DNA of 64,000 nucleotides from positions 1,116,001 through 1,180,000 of the forward strand of contig BNHL01000001.1 in assembly GCA_015472025.1 (NCBI GenBank), read 5' to 3'. The first letter of the stretch is position 1. Every line of letters begins with the position of its first letter. The notes under the pieces were generated by a model, which was given only the letters and a program-made list of their open reading frames with translations, searched no databases and was not told where the DNA came from. This stretch comes from Cytophagales bacterium WSM2-2. GTDB taxonomy: Bacteria > Bacteroidota > Bacteroidia > Cytophagales > Cyclobacteriaceae. Shown here one piece after another: positions 26,346 to 35,878 of the stretch. The position numbers and the translations under genes are program-made.

Positions 26346-29300
26346 TTACTGACTAACCGGCTTTACCACATTTACCACTTGCCCTGCCTCTCGTGAATAG
26401 ATACCGTGGTCATACATTGCTTCGCAACTTACTGTGGGCAAGTAGAACGTTCCGGCATAGCTGGCAGTCAGGAGCACCTTGAACGTTTTTCGTTGGTTAG
26501 CGCCTATATCAAAATAGGTGTAAACGCGGTCATCGCGAATATCCTGATAGGTTGGCTTGTCACTGTTCAGTTTATCTTCGGCTCCATCAAGTCGGAGGTT
26601 GTTGATCTCCCATCCCGAAGGGAAAATCTGTTTGAGTGCCATGTTTTTGTAGATTCCCCGGGTGCCCGGATTTACAATAGAAACTGTTGCCACAAATTCC
26701 TGGCCTTGCTCCAATTGTGATGGGTCGACTGAATTGCCATCGGCATCCGCATAAGATACAGTCATACTCAGATTGTTGCTCGCACTCTCTTCTTGTCCGC
26801 GAGCCGGAGTCCCTTCGCTTATCACGCGTACAAACAAAATTCCTTTGCTTTCATTGGTAAGACTGAGTCCTCCCTTTGCTCCATCTACAGGCAAATTGAC
26901 CTGCGCAACAAAAAGACCTGTGCTGGCTGAGACGTCTTTACCGTTGTAGCTGTATTTGAATTTCATCTCTCCTTTTTGTTCAGCCCCTGCAAAACCACCT
27001 ACGGATTTGAGGCACCACGCTACTGTTTGCGTACTCATCCAGTAATTGTCATTATTGAGAGAGGTAGAAATATCTTTCAACAATTCATAACCTTTAGCGC
27101 GATCACCAAGTTGCGTCAGGGTTTCGAGGATCACTGCTTTGTCGCGTAGATCGGATCCGTAAGAATAAGCCATCTCCTGGTAAGGTTTCACATTCGTGGA
27201 AAGATTGGCTATCAAACTTTTTGCAGCTTCTGGTTGACCGGCTTTTGAATAGGCCGCTGCCAGCATCCATCCTGCTACTACCGGCAAACCTGTAGTTTCA
27301 CGTAAGCGGTTCATCGATCCGAGGTCTGCATCTCCTGCCAGTGCCAACGTGTACAATCGATACGCCTGATTCAGTTCACTGCTGGAATATTCCTGATTTT
27401 TCCGCCAGCCCTGTGCTTTGGTGCGCTGGTATTTTTTCCATTTCTTCAGCATGTCGTGTGGCACAAAAAATCCTTTCGCCTCCGCTTCAGTCAGGAAGTG
27501 ACCGGCATAGGTACTTCCCCAGCTATCAGAATCCTCACCGCCGGGCCAATAGGCAAATCCACCATCGCGTGTCATAAACGATTTCAACCGTTCTATACCT
27601 GCACTCACATTTTTCTGAATCGCTGCTTTCTCCGCATCAGTCAGTTGCTTGATGTTGGCGAGGAACAATTGCGGAAATACGGATGAGGTTGTTTGTTCAA
27701 TGCAGCCGTACGGATATTGAATCAGGTATTTCAGTCGCTGTCCCAAATTGATTGGCGGCAGGCTTGAAACTTCCAGTGTAGCGGAGTTAGTGCCTGCTAA
27801 TCCAACTGGAGTGACAGAAGTACTCCAGTTTTTACCCGCCTCAAGAATTGTTTCTTGCACCTTGCTCACTGGCGGATTAGGGTTACGGATTTCTATATCG
27901 ATAACGTCTGTCGACTTATAGTTTCCGGACGTTGCCGTGACTTCCACTTTGGCGAAGCCGATCATCCCTTTCACGGAAAGATCAAAATCCGTTGTCTTGT
28001 CACCGATGCCTGTAAAATTTACCGTGCGACTCGCTCCATTCGACAACGTCAACGGGCCTGTCACTTTTACGCTCACTGAAACATTGGTGATACTCTTTTC
28101 GTTAGCAAAAAGCGTAACAGGAAGTTTCACATTCTCTTCGGGTCCAAGCACGCGTGGCAACGTAGCCATCACCATCAACGGTTTCCTGACAGGAGTTGCC
28201 TTGTCTGTTTTTCCATATGCGCCTTCATATCCTGCCACGAGCATGGTTTTCACAGAGCCGATATATTGTGGCATCCTGAATTTATGTTCTTTCGTTCCTC
28301 CGCTAAGCGTGTATGGACCAAAGAACTTCACTACCGGTTTGAAACGATTAGACTTAGAGTCGTCTTCTTTTGCAGCCGATTCTCCATCACCACCGATAGC
28401 AAGCAGTCGTTCGATCCTTCCTCCAAACGACCCCATCACTTCATCATACAAATCCCAGGTTCTCACACCAAGCGCTTCGCGCGCATAGAAGCGACTCCAT
28501 GCATCAGGTGTCCTGAAATGTGTAAGGTCAAGTAAGCCCTCGTCAACCATCGCCAGTGTATAGGTCATTTTGCGATTGGCTTTTTCAGAAACTTTGATCG
28601 TGACTTCCTGGCCAGGTTCAAGAACATCCGGCATAGCAATCACGGGATCCAAATGCGTGTCTGGGTTTTCAACCTGCAACGGAATCACACCATACATGCG
28701 AATCGGGAGATCATTGATCGTTTGCGAGTGCGGTTGCAACATCGTGACATTAACAAAAACATTCGGAGTCATATCCTCGGTGAGCTCGAATGAAAATTTA
28801 TTGTCACCGCTTTTTGTTTCAAGCCAGAATGTCTTTATCACATGACTTCCGTTTTCGATGCTGATCAGTGCGCGTCCATTGTCACTTCCCGGTATTGTAA
28901 GCGTGGCCTTTTCGCCAATATTGTAAGCCGGTTTATCTGATGAGAATGAAAGCATCGTTGCCCCCGAGCTTTCATTGCGCGCGCGACCTGCCCAGCCTGG
29001 CCAGTCGATGTATACAATTTTTGCAGTGGTATGCCCCGATTGAGGATCATAAGCGCGAATCAGGAACCTTCCCCACTCCGGGTACTTGACCCGGAAATTC
29101 CACTCGCCTTTTCCATTATTGGTATTGATAACTCCTGAAGCAATTGGCTCAGAATATTGTCCTGTCATAAAGTTGACACTCTCTTCGGATGAGTTATCCC
29201 ACCACCAACGCCAGTTGATTTTGTACAAATTCATCTGAATGTTCCGGCTTGAAACCGGATTCCCGTTAGCGTCCACCGTTACAACATCCACACGATGAGT

Positions 29301-31916
29301 AGTGTCGGTGAGCAACATGCCACGCGCTTTGTCGCCAAGAGGCGGCCGTATTCCGATGTACGATTGATAGGGGTAAAATGGGATGCTAAAATTATCGATA
29401 CTGAAGTTGCCACTCTCCTCAAATGCCTTTCCACGGAAAATAGCATTCAGAACACCAGGCGCTTCGTTTTCAGTGGTGATCTTCGCATTCACTATTGCGT
29501 GGCCGGTAGCATCTGTGAATCCTTCAAAAATATTCTTTGATTCACTGTTAAATGTTTTGGAGGGATCTTCAAATGAGTAGTCCGGGTAACGGGCAAATTC
29601 TGTTTCACCCTTTGTCAATAAGACATCAAATTGCGCTTTCAAATTCTTACCAGGCGCACCGTGCAACCAGTCAACCTGCAGACTTCCATTCAGGTTTCCA
29701 TTGTCGGCTGTAATTTTTTCAACGCCAAAGTCGAGTTTTATGCGCAGGCGATTGGGCTTCACTGTCTCGATACGGATGGGTTGAGTGAATTCCGTACCAC
29801 CGACTTTCACGCGGCCTGTCCAATATCCGGTGGGGGCATCTGAAGCTGTTGCCGTGGCGAAATTGTAAAATCCATTTTCAGAGCTGGAACGAACAATGCG
29901 GCTCGTTACCTGGCCTTGTGGATTCTGCAATTCGAATATCACCGGATGTGATGCAGGCATCACTTTTAATTTATCCTCGAGAATAAAGCTGAGGTAAAGT
30001 GAATCGCCCGGACGCCACACTCCGCGTTCACCATACAAGAATCCTTTGATCCCTTCATTGATTTGTTCTCCTCCTACATCAAAATTGCTGAGCGAAAGAG
30101 ATTCTCCGTCCTGTAGTTTCAGGTAGCCACGCTGAGGTCCGGATTTAGCTACCAGCACGAACGGGTTTTTCTTCGTCATGACGGTGGCCATACCGTCACT
30201 GCTGGTTGTAGCCTTGCCGATCACTTGCTGCTGATAGTCGTAAACCTCAACTTCTACTCCAGACATCGGTTTTGTTGTCTTGAGGTCATTTACCGCTATG
30301 ACAACGCTGCCATCACCTCCGCGTTTGGCAATCAAACCAAGGTCAGAAGCGATTACATTTCGTGTAATATTTTTTTCATTTGAATAGTACGCAGGATTGC
30401 AAGGGTTCTCACGCTGTGACCAATCGAAGCCTTCGCCATACGAGTAGTATTCCTGGTAAGAATCCCAGTAGCTGTTTTCTTTTTCTCCTTCTTCATCAAA
30501 ATTGTCTTTGTCGACAACTAACTCTTCCTCATTAGGACCACCATCGCAGGCATAGGCAATAAAATTCTTTTTGATCCTGATGCGTACTTGGTAAATGGCA
30601 CCGGGCTCAGTGCTGATAAGTTTGGAAAGATCGAGCGTGAAGCGATTCCATTTACCTAAATCTGTGAGACCCGTATTTTCGAGTGAGATCACTTTTTTAT
30701 AAACCGGCTTACCCACACGTCTCAGTTCCTGGTTGCCGGCGAAATCATTCACCTGAAGAAACTGTAAAATATTGTTTTCAAAAATCTTTACGATCTGGAC
30801 CTCCACAGCTTTCAGGTTCACTGCTTCAAACGGAAGAATCAATCCATCACTGCTGGGAAGAATTGTTCCTTTGCCAGTAAGGCGAACTGCGGGAAGAAGT
30901 TGCTCAAAGGAGACATCATAGCTTCCTCCTTTTTGCATTTTATAATTGAGGACATTCCTGATTCCTGCCTCAATGCTTAAAGTTCTTGTCCCTTTTTGAC
31001 GGACTGGGGGAAACACGCGCACTTCATTGTCTTTGATCTCAAAATCAACTGTACCTGCTTCGCTCATCGCAATCATTCCTTCCAGATTTTGATTTTCACT
31101 AAGCGGATCAGAGAATTGAATCACCACATGCTGATTGCTTCCCTGGTCTACAAATACATTAGTCACTTTAAAATCGCTTAGCGAAGGAATTTCAACTTCA
31201 CGGTCCTCTTCGTGAGAAATATCCAGGCTCTTTCCGCTCACCGCCAATGTTACTTTGCTGGCCGCTTCCTTGCGTTGCACATCCTCCACTACAAATGAAT
31301 GTTGCTTTCCACTGGAAGCATGTATCCAGCTGATCTTAAGAGACCGGCTTTCCTGTTGCGCTGAAACCATCTTCTCGACAGACTCACTCTCCGCAAAATC
31401 TGCAGTGTTAATAGTGCCTTCAATTTTTTGTCGTGCCAGTTCTGTTTTCACATAAGGCTTAACATTATCGATGGACAATTCGTAATTCTGGGGGATAACC
31501 TGAAAAGAATATTTCAATGTTTCCAGATCTTTGGCCACCTGAAAAAGTTTTGACAGGAAAAATGAAACTTCATAAACTGTTCCTGATTTCAGTCGCCCTG
31601 ACGGCCTGAATTCTACCGTGCGCCTGTCTAGCCATACCGTAATACCTTTGATCGATGGACTGAAATCAAAAAGCTGTTTGCTCGATTCACCGATAGCGGC
31701 TGAATCAATAGCATCTTTAGCTAGCACAATCCGTACGGTAGAGCCCGAATTGACAGACAACGCTGTATACGATGAAATGTATTCGCCAAAGGCCGGGTTA
31801 ATGGACGAAAACGTTGCATTCGCTTTCGGGCCCGTCATGAAATGATAAGCAACAAAGACAACAATAGCCAGACCGACACCGATAATGCCGATTTTTTTGA
31901 GAGGTAGGTTTTTCAT
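26346..31916 (-). CDS. Bacterial alpha-2-macroglobulin (MG2/A2M, thioester type)
   Basis: At 1856 residues this is the largest protein in the window. The N-terminus (KKIGIIGVGLAIVVFVAYHFM) is a signal anchor without a lipobox. Many macroglobulin domains follow, including an MG2-like region GFLYGERGVWRPGDSLYLSF, bait-region and A2M segments such as FSSDKPAYNIGEKATLTIPG and TLAMVDEGLLDLTHFRTPD. The thioester is C1405-I-E-Q1408 in YPYGCIEQTTSS, followed by an alpha-toroid. Such proteins trap proteases that reach the periplasm; E. coli YfhM is paired with PbpC. No pbpC is in this window. A cysteine-rich insert (YACDGGPNEEELV) is seen near 456. Confidence 0.93.
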   Translation of the reverse strand: MKNLPLKKIGIIGVGLAIVVFVAYHFMTGPKANATFSSINPAFGEYISSYTALSVNSGSTVRIVLAKDAIDSAAIGESSKQLFDFSPSIKGITVWLDRRTVEFRPSGRLKSGTVYEVSFFLSKLFQVAKDLETLKYSFQVIPQNYELSIDNVKPYVKTELARQKIEGTINTADFAESESVEKMVSAQQESRSLKISWIHASSGKQHSFVVEDVQRKEAASKVTLAVSGKSLDISHEEDREVEIPSLSDFKVTNVFVDQGSNQHVVIQFSDPLSENQNLEGMIAMSEAGTVDFEIKDNEVRVFPPVRQKGTRTLSIEAGIRNVLNYKMQKGGSYDVSFEQLLPAVRLTGKGTILPSSDGLILPFEAVNLKAVEVQIVKIFENNILQFLQVNDFAGNQELRRVGKPVYKKVISLENTGLTDLGKWNRFTLDLSKLISTEPGAIYQVRIRIKKNFIAYACDGGPNEEELVVDKDNFDEEGEKENSYWDSYQEYYSYGEGFDWSQRENPCNPAYYSNEKNITRNVIASDLGLIAKRGGDGSVVIAVNDLKTTKPMSGVEVEVYDYQQQVIGKATTSSDGMATVMTKKNPFVLVAKSGPQRGYLKLQDGESLSLSNFDVGGEQINEGIKGFLYGERGVWRPGDSLYLSFILEDKLKVMPASHPVIFELQNPQGQVTSRIVRSSSENGFYNFATATASDAPTGYWTGRVKVGGTEFTQPIRIETVKPNRLRIKLDFGVEKITADNGNLNGSLQVDWLHGAPGKNLKAQFDVLLTKGETEFARYPDYSFEDPSKTFNSESKNIFEGFTDATGHAIVNAKITTENEAPGVLNAIFRGKAFEESGNFSIDNFSIPFYPYQSYIGIRPPLGDKARGMLLTDTTHRVDVVTVDANGNPVSSRNIQMNLYKINWRWWWDNSSEESVNFMTGQYSEPIASGVINTNNGKGEWNFRVKYPEWGRFLIRAYDPQSGHTTAKIVYIDWPGWAGRARNESSGATMLSFSSDKPAYNIGEKATLTIPGSDNGRALISIENGSHVIKTFWLETKSGDNKFSFELTEDMTPNVFVNVTMLQPHSQTINDLPIRMYGVIPLQVENPDTHLDPVIAMPDVLEPGQEVTIKVSEKANRKMTYTLAMVDEGLLDLTHFRTPDAWSRFYAREALGVRTWDLYDEVMGSFGGRIERLLAIGGDGESAAKEDDSKSNRFKPVVKFFGPYTLSGGTKEHKFRMPQYIGSVKTMLVAGYEGAYGKTDKATPVRKPLMVMATLPRVLGPEENVKLPVTLFANEKSITNVSVSVKVTGPLTLSNGASRTVNFTGIGDKTTDFDLSVKGMIGFAKVEVTATSGNYKSTDVIDIEIRNPNPPVSKVQETILEAGKNWSTSVTPVGLAGTNSATLEVSSLPPINLGQRLKYLIQYPYGCIEQTTSSVFPQLFLANIKQLTDAEKAAIQKNVSAGIERLKSFMTRDGGFAYWPGGEDSDSWGSTYAGHFLTEAEAKGFFVPHDMLKKWKKYQRTKAQGWRKNQEYSSSELNQAYRLYTLALAGDADLGSMNRLRETTGLPVVAGWMLAAAYSKAGQPEAAKSLIANLSTNVKPYQEMAYSYGSDLRDKAVILETLTQLGDRAKGYELLKDISTSLNNDNYWMSTQTVAWCLKSVGGFAGAEQKGEMKFKYSYNGKDVSASTGLFVAQVNLPVDGAKGGLSLTNESKGILFVRVISEGTPARGQEESASNNLSMTVSYADADGNSVDPSQLEQGQEFVATVSIVNPGTRGIYKNMALKQIFPSGWEINNLRLDGAEDKLNSDKPTYQDIRDDRVYTYFDIGANQRKTFKVLLTASYAGTFYLPTVSCEAMYDHGIYSREAGQVVNVVKPVSQ

Positions 31917-32039
31917 GTAACAAAATTTAAGAAAGGGTGTGAAATATCGGGAATTGCCTTGAAAAATGCAGGATGGGGCTTCGCTAATTGAAGCATTATT
32001 TTGTGAATATGTATTCTTAACCTATTGAGCAACCAGAAG

Positions 32040-32711
32040 CTAGACCTGCTTCCGATGGGCAAGCACTCCTTGCACAATAAAATACATTGCCGCCATGTAA
32101 GTAGAGATGATGATTACCCCGCCGAATACTACAGGCTGGTAGAATTTATTGATAGCCAGCACAGAATCAGAAAGCATAAACAGCAACGCTCCGATACAAA
32201 TATTCCAGAAGCTTTGCGATGATGTAAACCCATACCGGTAAATGGATTGCAACACCATGAGCATCAGAGCCAGCGCATAAATAATCACAGGTACTTTCAA
32301 GCCACCGAGTGTAGGGTACAAAATGGTAATGAGTCCGCTCCCGGCCAAGATAACAGGGAACGAAAGCCTTGCACGTTGCGGTCCGTTTAATCCGGGGCCA
32401 TTGCCCGACTTCAGACTGCCATAAAGAAAATATAAAATGATGTGGGCAATCAAAAAGGATCCCAAACCACCCATAAAATACAATTGACTTATAGAATCAA
32501 ATAAGAGAAAAAAGTCTCCCGCCCAACAAAAGACCATGGCTAGAATAAACAGCCTGTTTCTTGACTCTGAATTTTGAAAATAGAAAGCGGTGAGTGTTGG
32601 GACGATCAATGGTTTGATAAACAAATTCACCTCCGGTATGTTCAATATTTTGAACAGGATTTCGGCAGCGGCTACGGCTAAGAAGAGATAAAGAAAAGCA
32701 GGTCTAAGCAT
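32040..32711 (-). CDS. YhhN/TMEM86-like membrane protein (lysoplasmalogenase family)
   Basis: A 223-residue protein with about eight membrane helices matches the YhhN family: FIKPLIVPTLTAFYF near the start, the FCWAGDFFLLFD motif, and FNICIGA-like FWNICIGALLFMLSDSVLA towards the end. Eukaryotic TMEM86 members hydrolyse the vinyl-ether bond of lysoplasmalogens; the bacterial activity is uncertain in species without plasmalogens. Upstream of it on the same strand is the M20 peptidase, 38 nt away. Confidence 0.85.
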   Translation of the reverse strand: MLRPAFLYLFLAVAAAEILFKILNIPEVNLFIKPLIVPTLTAFYFQNSESRNRLFILAMVFCWAGDFFLLFDSISQLYFMGGLGSFLIAHIILYFLYGSLKSGNGPGLNGPQRARLSFPVILAGSGLITILYPTLGGLKVPVIIYALALMLMVLQSIYRYGFTSSQSFWNICIGALLFMLSDSVLAINKFYQPVVFGGVIIISTYMAAMYFIVQGVLAHRKQV

Positions 32712-32749
32712 TTGGGGCTTTTTGCCAAGATAACTATTCAGTGTCTATT

Positions 32750-34282
32750 TTACTTCATTGTCATAATCGCTGCCATGGTTTCAATGCCATCCCACAAATA
32801 CTGGAGTATCACATTTTCGTTCTCCGCATGTTGATTATTGTCGTAGTTCACGATGGGAACGGTAATCGGCTTGGCCATGAGCATTTGTTCAAATAAAAAT
32901 AACGGAAGGCTTCCACCGAGTGATGGTACTTTGATGACTTCATAGTTAACAGTAGTCTCAATGGCCGCTGATACTTTTTGCGCGATGGGCAAGTCCATTG
33001 GTGTGCGCTGAGCGTTGTATCCTCCTTTACGTTTCACCAGCTTGGCCAATAAAGGATACTGCCTGCGCTCAGCATCGCTTGGTTCATGATCTATCACCGT
33101 GTAACCCTGGCGGATGATGTGCTCTTTTACTTTACCAATTTGTCGATCCACATCATTTCCCAACACCAAACGCAGGTCAAGGACCGCCGATGCTTCCGTA
33201 GGGATGACATTGGTGGCCATTGCCCCGACATTTCCGCTTTGCATCCCGTTGATGTTAAGTGTTGGCAAAGTCAGCAATTCAGTAAAAGTTTTTCCGTTGC
33301 CATCGGGTTTCCCTAAAGCGAGATCTTCCTGCAGCAACGATTCCACTCTGGGAATTTTGGCGAGGGCTGTTTTCTCAGTTTCAGAAAAGGGCATTACATC
33401 ATCATAGAATTTATCGATCAATACATTGCCATTGGCGTCTTTCATACTCGCTAATAACTGTGCCAGGCGCATGCCCGGATTCGGAGCCCAATTGCCATAG
33501 TTACCGCTGTGCAACGGACGTTTCGAGGCATAGACTTTTAAATCAAGGTTTACATCTCCACGCACCCCAAAGACCACTTGCTTTTTACCGGAGATATGCC
33601 GCGGTCCATCGCAAATCAGCCACAGATCCGCACCGAGTTTTTCTTTGTACTTCGAAAATATTTCTGCCAGGTTGATAGACCCAGCCTCCTCTTCTCCTTC
33701 GAAAAAGAATTTGATGTTGACTGTGGGCTTAAGTCCATTTTTGATCAGCGCTTCATAGGCTGTGATGATCGCAAAAACTCCGGCTTTGTCATCCGAAGAG
33801 CCACGCGCATATAATCGCCATTGCGACTCTACTTTCTCCTGCCCGGATGGAAACGGAATTTTCTTTCCTCCTTTATCCAATCGATCACTAAACAAAACCG
33901 GGACAAATGGCTGTAGACCTTCCGCCCATTGCCTTGGATTAACAGGCTGTCCATCGTAGTGAGCATAGAAGGCAACAGTTTGTGTGGCACCCGGCACGGT
34001 AACACTTCCAAAAACAACCGGTGCGGAATTGGGTTTCCCTGAAATCAATAACTCACTCTTAACACCCAATCGATTCAGCATGTCGCTAATGTGTTGTGCA
34101 TTTTTTACAATGTTGACTGAATCGCCCAGCACATTTGGAATGGATAGAAACTGCGCGTATTCTGTTAGCCAACGCGTTTGATTGGATTGGTCAGCAATGT
34201 ATTTCTGGATTTTGGATTGCGCCTCGGAAAAAAATGGGCTTCCGGTAATCGCGACAAGAATTGCTATGATTCTGATTTTCAT
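32750..34282 (-). CDS. Exported M20 family metallopeptidase (dipeptidase-like)
   Basis: A 510-residue zinc peptidase with a signal peptide (IIAILVAITGSPFFSEAQS). Metal and catalytic motifs: FYAHYDGQPV (H, D), RGSSDDKAGVFAI (bridging D), FFEGEEEAGS (catalytic and metal Glu) and a late H in NNQHAENENV. The dimerisation/lid domain lies around 230-390. Members cleave dipeptides or other acylated amino acids in the periplasm. It follows the PaaI-like thioesterase by 15 nt, suggesting co-transcription. Confidence 0.9.
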   Translation of the reverse strand: MKIRIIAILVAITGSPFFSEAQSKIQKYIADQSNQTRWLTEYAQFLSIPNVLGDSVNIVKNAQHISDMLNRLGVKSELLISGKPNSAPVVFGSVTVPGATQTVAFYAHYDGQPVNPRQWAEGLQPFVPVLFSDRLDKGGKKIPFPSGQEKVESQWRLYARGSSDDKAGVFAIITAYEALIKNGLKPTVNIKFFFEGEEEAGSINLAEIFSKYKEKLGADLWLICDGPRHISGKKQVVFGVRGDVNLDLKVYASKRPLHSGNYGNWAPNPGMRLAQLLASMKDANGNVLIDKFYDDVMPFSETEKTALAKIPRVESLLQEDLALGKPDGNGKTFTELLTLPTLNINGMQSGNVGAMATNVIPTEASAVLDLRLVLGNDVDRQIGKVKEHIIRQGYTVIDHEPSDAERRQYPLLAKLVKRKGGYNAQRTPMDLPIAQKVSAAIETTVNYEVIKVPSLGGSLPLFLFEQMLMAKPITVPIVNYDNNQHAENENVILQYLWDGIETMAAIMTMK

Positions 34283-34297
34283 ATTACAATGTAAATG

Positions 34298-34699
34298 TTA
34301 TCGTGAATCGACACTAATCATCGTTGCAGTCATTCTGGCCAACAGAACTTCATGCTTTGCATCATAAACTGATCCCTCACAAACAGTCAATGTCTTTCCC
34401 GACTGCAGTACTTTGCCAATCGCTATGATTTTGTCAGTATCCGCTGGTTTCAGAAAATTGATTTTAAACTCCACTGATAAAACGTCTTTGCCTTCTTTCA
34501 TTTTAGTATGGGCTGCATATCCGCAGGCAGAATCCGCAATACTGGTCATCACTCCGGCATGGAAGTATCCGTTTTGCTGTGTCATCCCTTCATTTCGTTC
34601 ACATTCAATAACCACTAATCCATCTTCTACGGATTTGAGGTTTGCCTGAAGTAATTTCATCAAGCCCTGTTTGGCGAAACTGTCGTATATCTTTTTCAT
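34298..34699 (-). CDS. PaaI/YigI-like hotdog-fold thioesterase
   Basis: From ATG 34699 the protein is 133 residues, normal for the hotdog family. It reads SFAKQGLMKLL, then GMTQQNGYFHAGVMTSIADSA with the catalytic-site helix, and VEFKINFLKPADTD. These enzymes hydrolyse acyl- or phenylacetyl-CoA. The longer frame to 34870 runs over the divergent lacI start and has no family likeness there, so the shorter start is used. About 140 bp separate it from the LacI-type gene, whose product might control it. Confidence 0.85.
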   Translation of the reverse strand: MKKIYDSFAKQGLMKLLQANLKSVEDGLVVIECERNEGMTQQNGYFHAGVMTSIADSACGYAAHTKMKEGKDVLSVEFKINFLKPADTDKIIAIGKVLQSGKTLTVCEGSVYDAKHEVLLARMTATMISVDSR

Positions 34700-34838
34700 T
34701 TCATCGGATGGTTTATCACTCCTGTTGAAGCTAAGATACTGTAGCCCGGTTACGAATCCCTTTTTTCTTTGATCAATTGAAGTTGCATTTTGCGAGCGGG
34801 ATTTAAAAATGTAACTTGATAACCAAGCCCGCTTTGAG

Positions 34839-35876
34839 ATGAAGAGTTCGCAAACAACGGTAAGGGACATTGCCAGGCTATTGAATATCTCAGTCGCAAC
34901 TGTATCACGCGCCTTGCGTGATCACATAGATATCAAGCCCGAGACGAGGAAAAAAGTGCTTGAGCTCGTTGAGCAACTCAACTATCATCCCAATTTTGCT
35001 GCAAAAAGCCTGCGCACCAACAAGACCAATACGCTTGGCGTGGTCGTTCCTGAAATTGTGATGCATTTCTTCTCCAACACCCTCAGTGGCATTCAGGAAT
35101 ATGCCGCTCTTCATGACTACAACATTATTGTCTGCCAGTCGATGGAGTCAGCACGGATGGAAGAAACTAACATTCAAAAGTTGCTGGCCAACCGCGTTGA
35201 CGGGCTGATCATTTCACTGGCTATCGATACCGAAAATGTAGATTACCTGCGTCAACTGGTCGACAGGAACATACCTGTGCTTTTGTTTGATCGCGTATCT
35301 GATGACCTGGAAGTTTCCAAGGTGGTGGTGGATGATAGTGCCGCTTCTTTCCGTGCTGTGGAATATTTAATCAGCACCGGGTGTCATCGAATCGCTTATA
35401 TAGGTGGGCCAAAAAAGTTGTACGTGAGCAGAGAACGGGAAATGGGATATGTGCGAGCGTTGGAAAAAAATCAGTTAAGAATTGATCAGGAATTGATCGT
35501 CCATTGTAAAAACCTTCATACAGATCCCTGTGAAGTCACCAAACATTTGCTGGAGTTGCGCGAAATTCCTGACGCAATCTTTTGCATGAATGACCCTATC
35601 GCGATACAAGTGATGCAAGTGCTGAAGGAGAAGCAAGTCAGAGTTCCAGATGATATTTCAGTGATTGGATTTACTAATGAACCCGTTTCCAGTTTCATTG
35701 AGCCATCACTGACTACTATTTCCCAGCCTTCGTTTGAGATGGGGCGAGTGGCCGCATCATTGATTATTGATCAACTCAAAAAGCCTCAGGTGTATAAACC
35801 TACTACCCGCGTCTTAGAAACGAACTTCATCATCCGCAATTCTACTCGAAAGGTGGAGTATGCATTAGAACACTAG
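34839..35876 (+). CDS. LacI family transcriptional regulator
   Basis: A 345-residue regulator. The N-terminal HTH reads TVRDIARLLNISVATVSRAL, then the hinge region NYHPNFAAKSLRTNKTN. The periplasmic-binding-like effector domain follows (NTLGVVVPEIVMHFFSN, GLIISLAID, CHRIAYIGGPK, VIGFTNEPVSSFIEPSL). LacI proteins usually repress sugar-use genes until a sugar binds. No sugar operon adjoins it; the divergent genes encode a thioesterase and a peptidase, so the target is open. It ends two bases from the PKD-protein stop. Confidence 0.93.
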   Translation: MKSSQTTVRDIARLLNISVATVSRALRDHIDIKPETRKKVLELVEQLNYHPNFAAKSLRTNKTNTLGVVVPEIVMHFFSNTLSGIQEYAALHDYNIIVCQSMESARMEETNIQKLLANRVDGLIISLAIDTENVDYLRQLVDRNIPVLLFDRVSDDLEVSKVVVDDSAASFRAVEYLISTGCHRIAYIGGPKKLYVSREREMGYVRALEKNQLRIDQELIVHCKNLHTDPCEVTKHLLELREIPDAIFCMNDPIAIQVMQVLKEKQVRVPDDISVIGFTNEPVSSFIEPSLTTISQPSFEMGRVAASLIIDQLKKPQVYKPTTRVLETNFIIRNSTRKVEYALEH

Positions 35877-35878
35877 GA

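Noticed and set aside
34700..34870. N-terminal extension of the PaaI-like thioesterase
   Set aside because: It runs over the divergent LacI start and has no family likeness.
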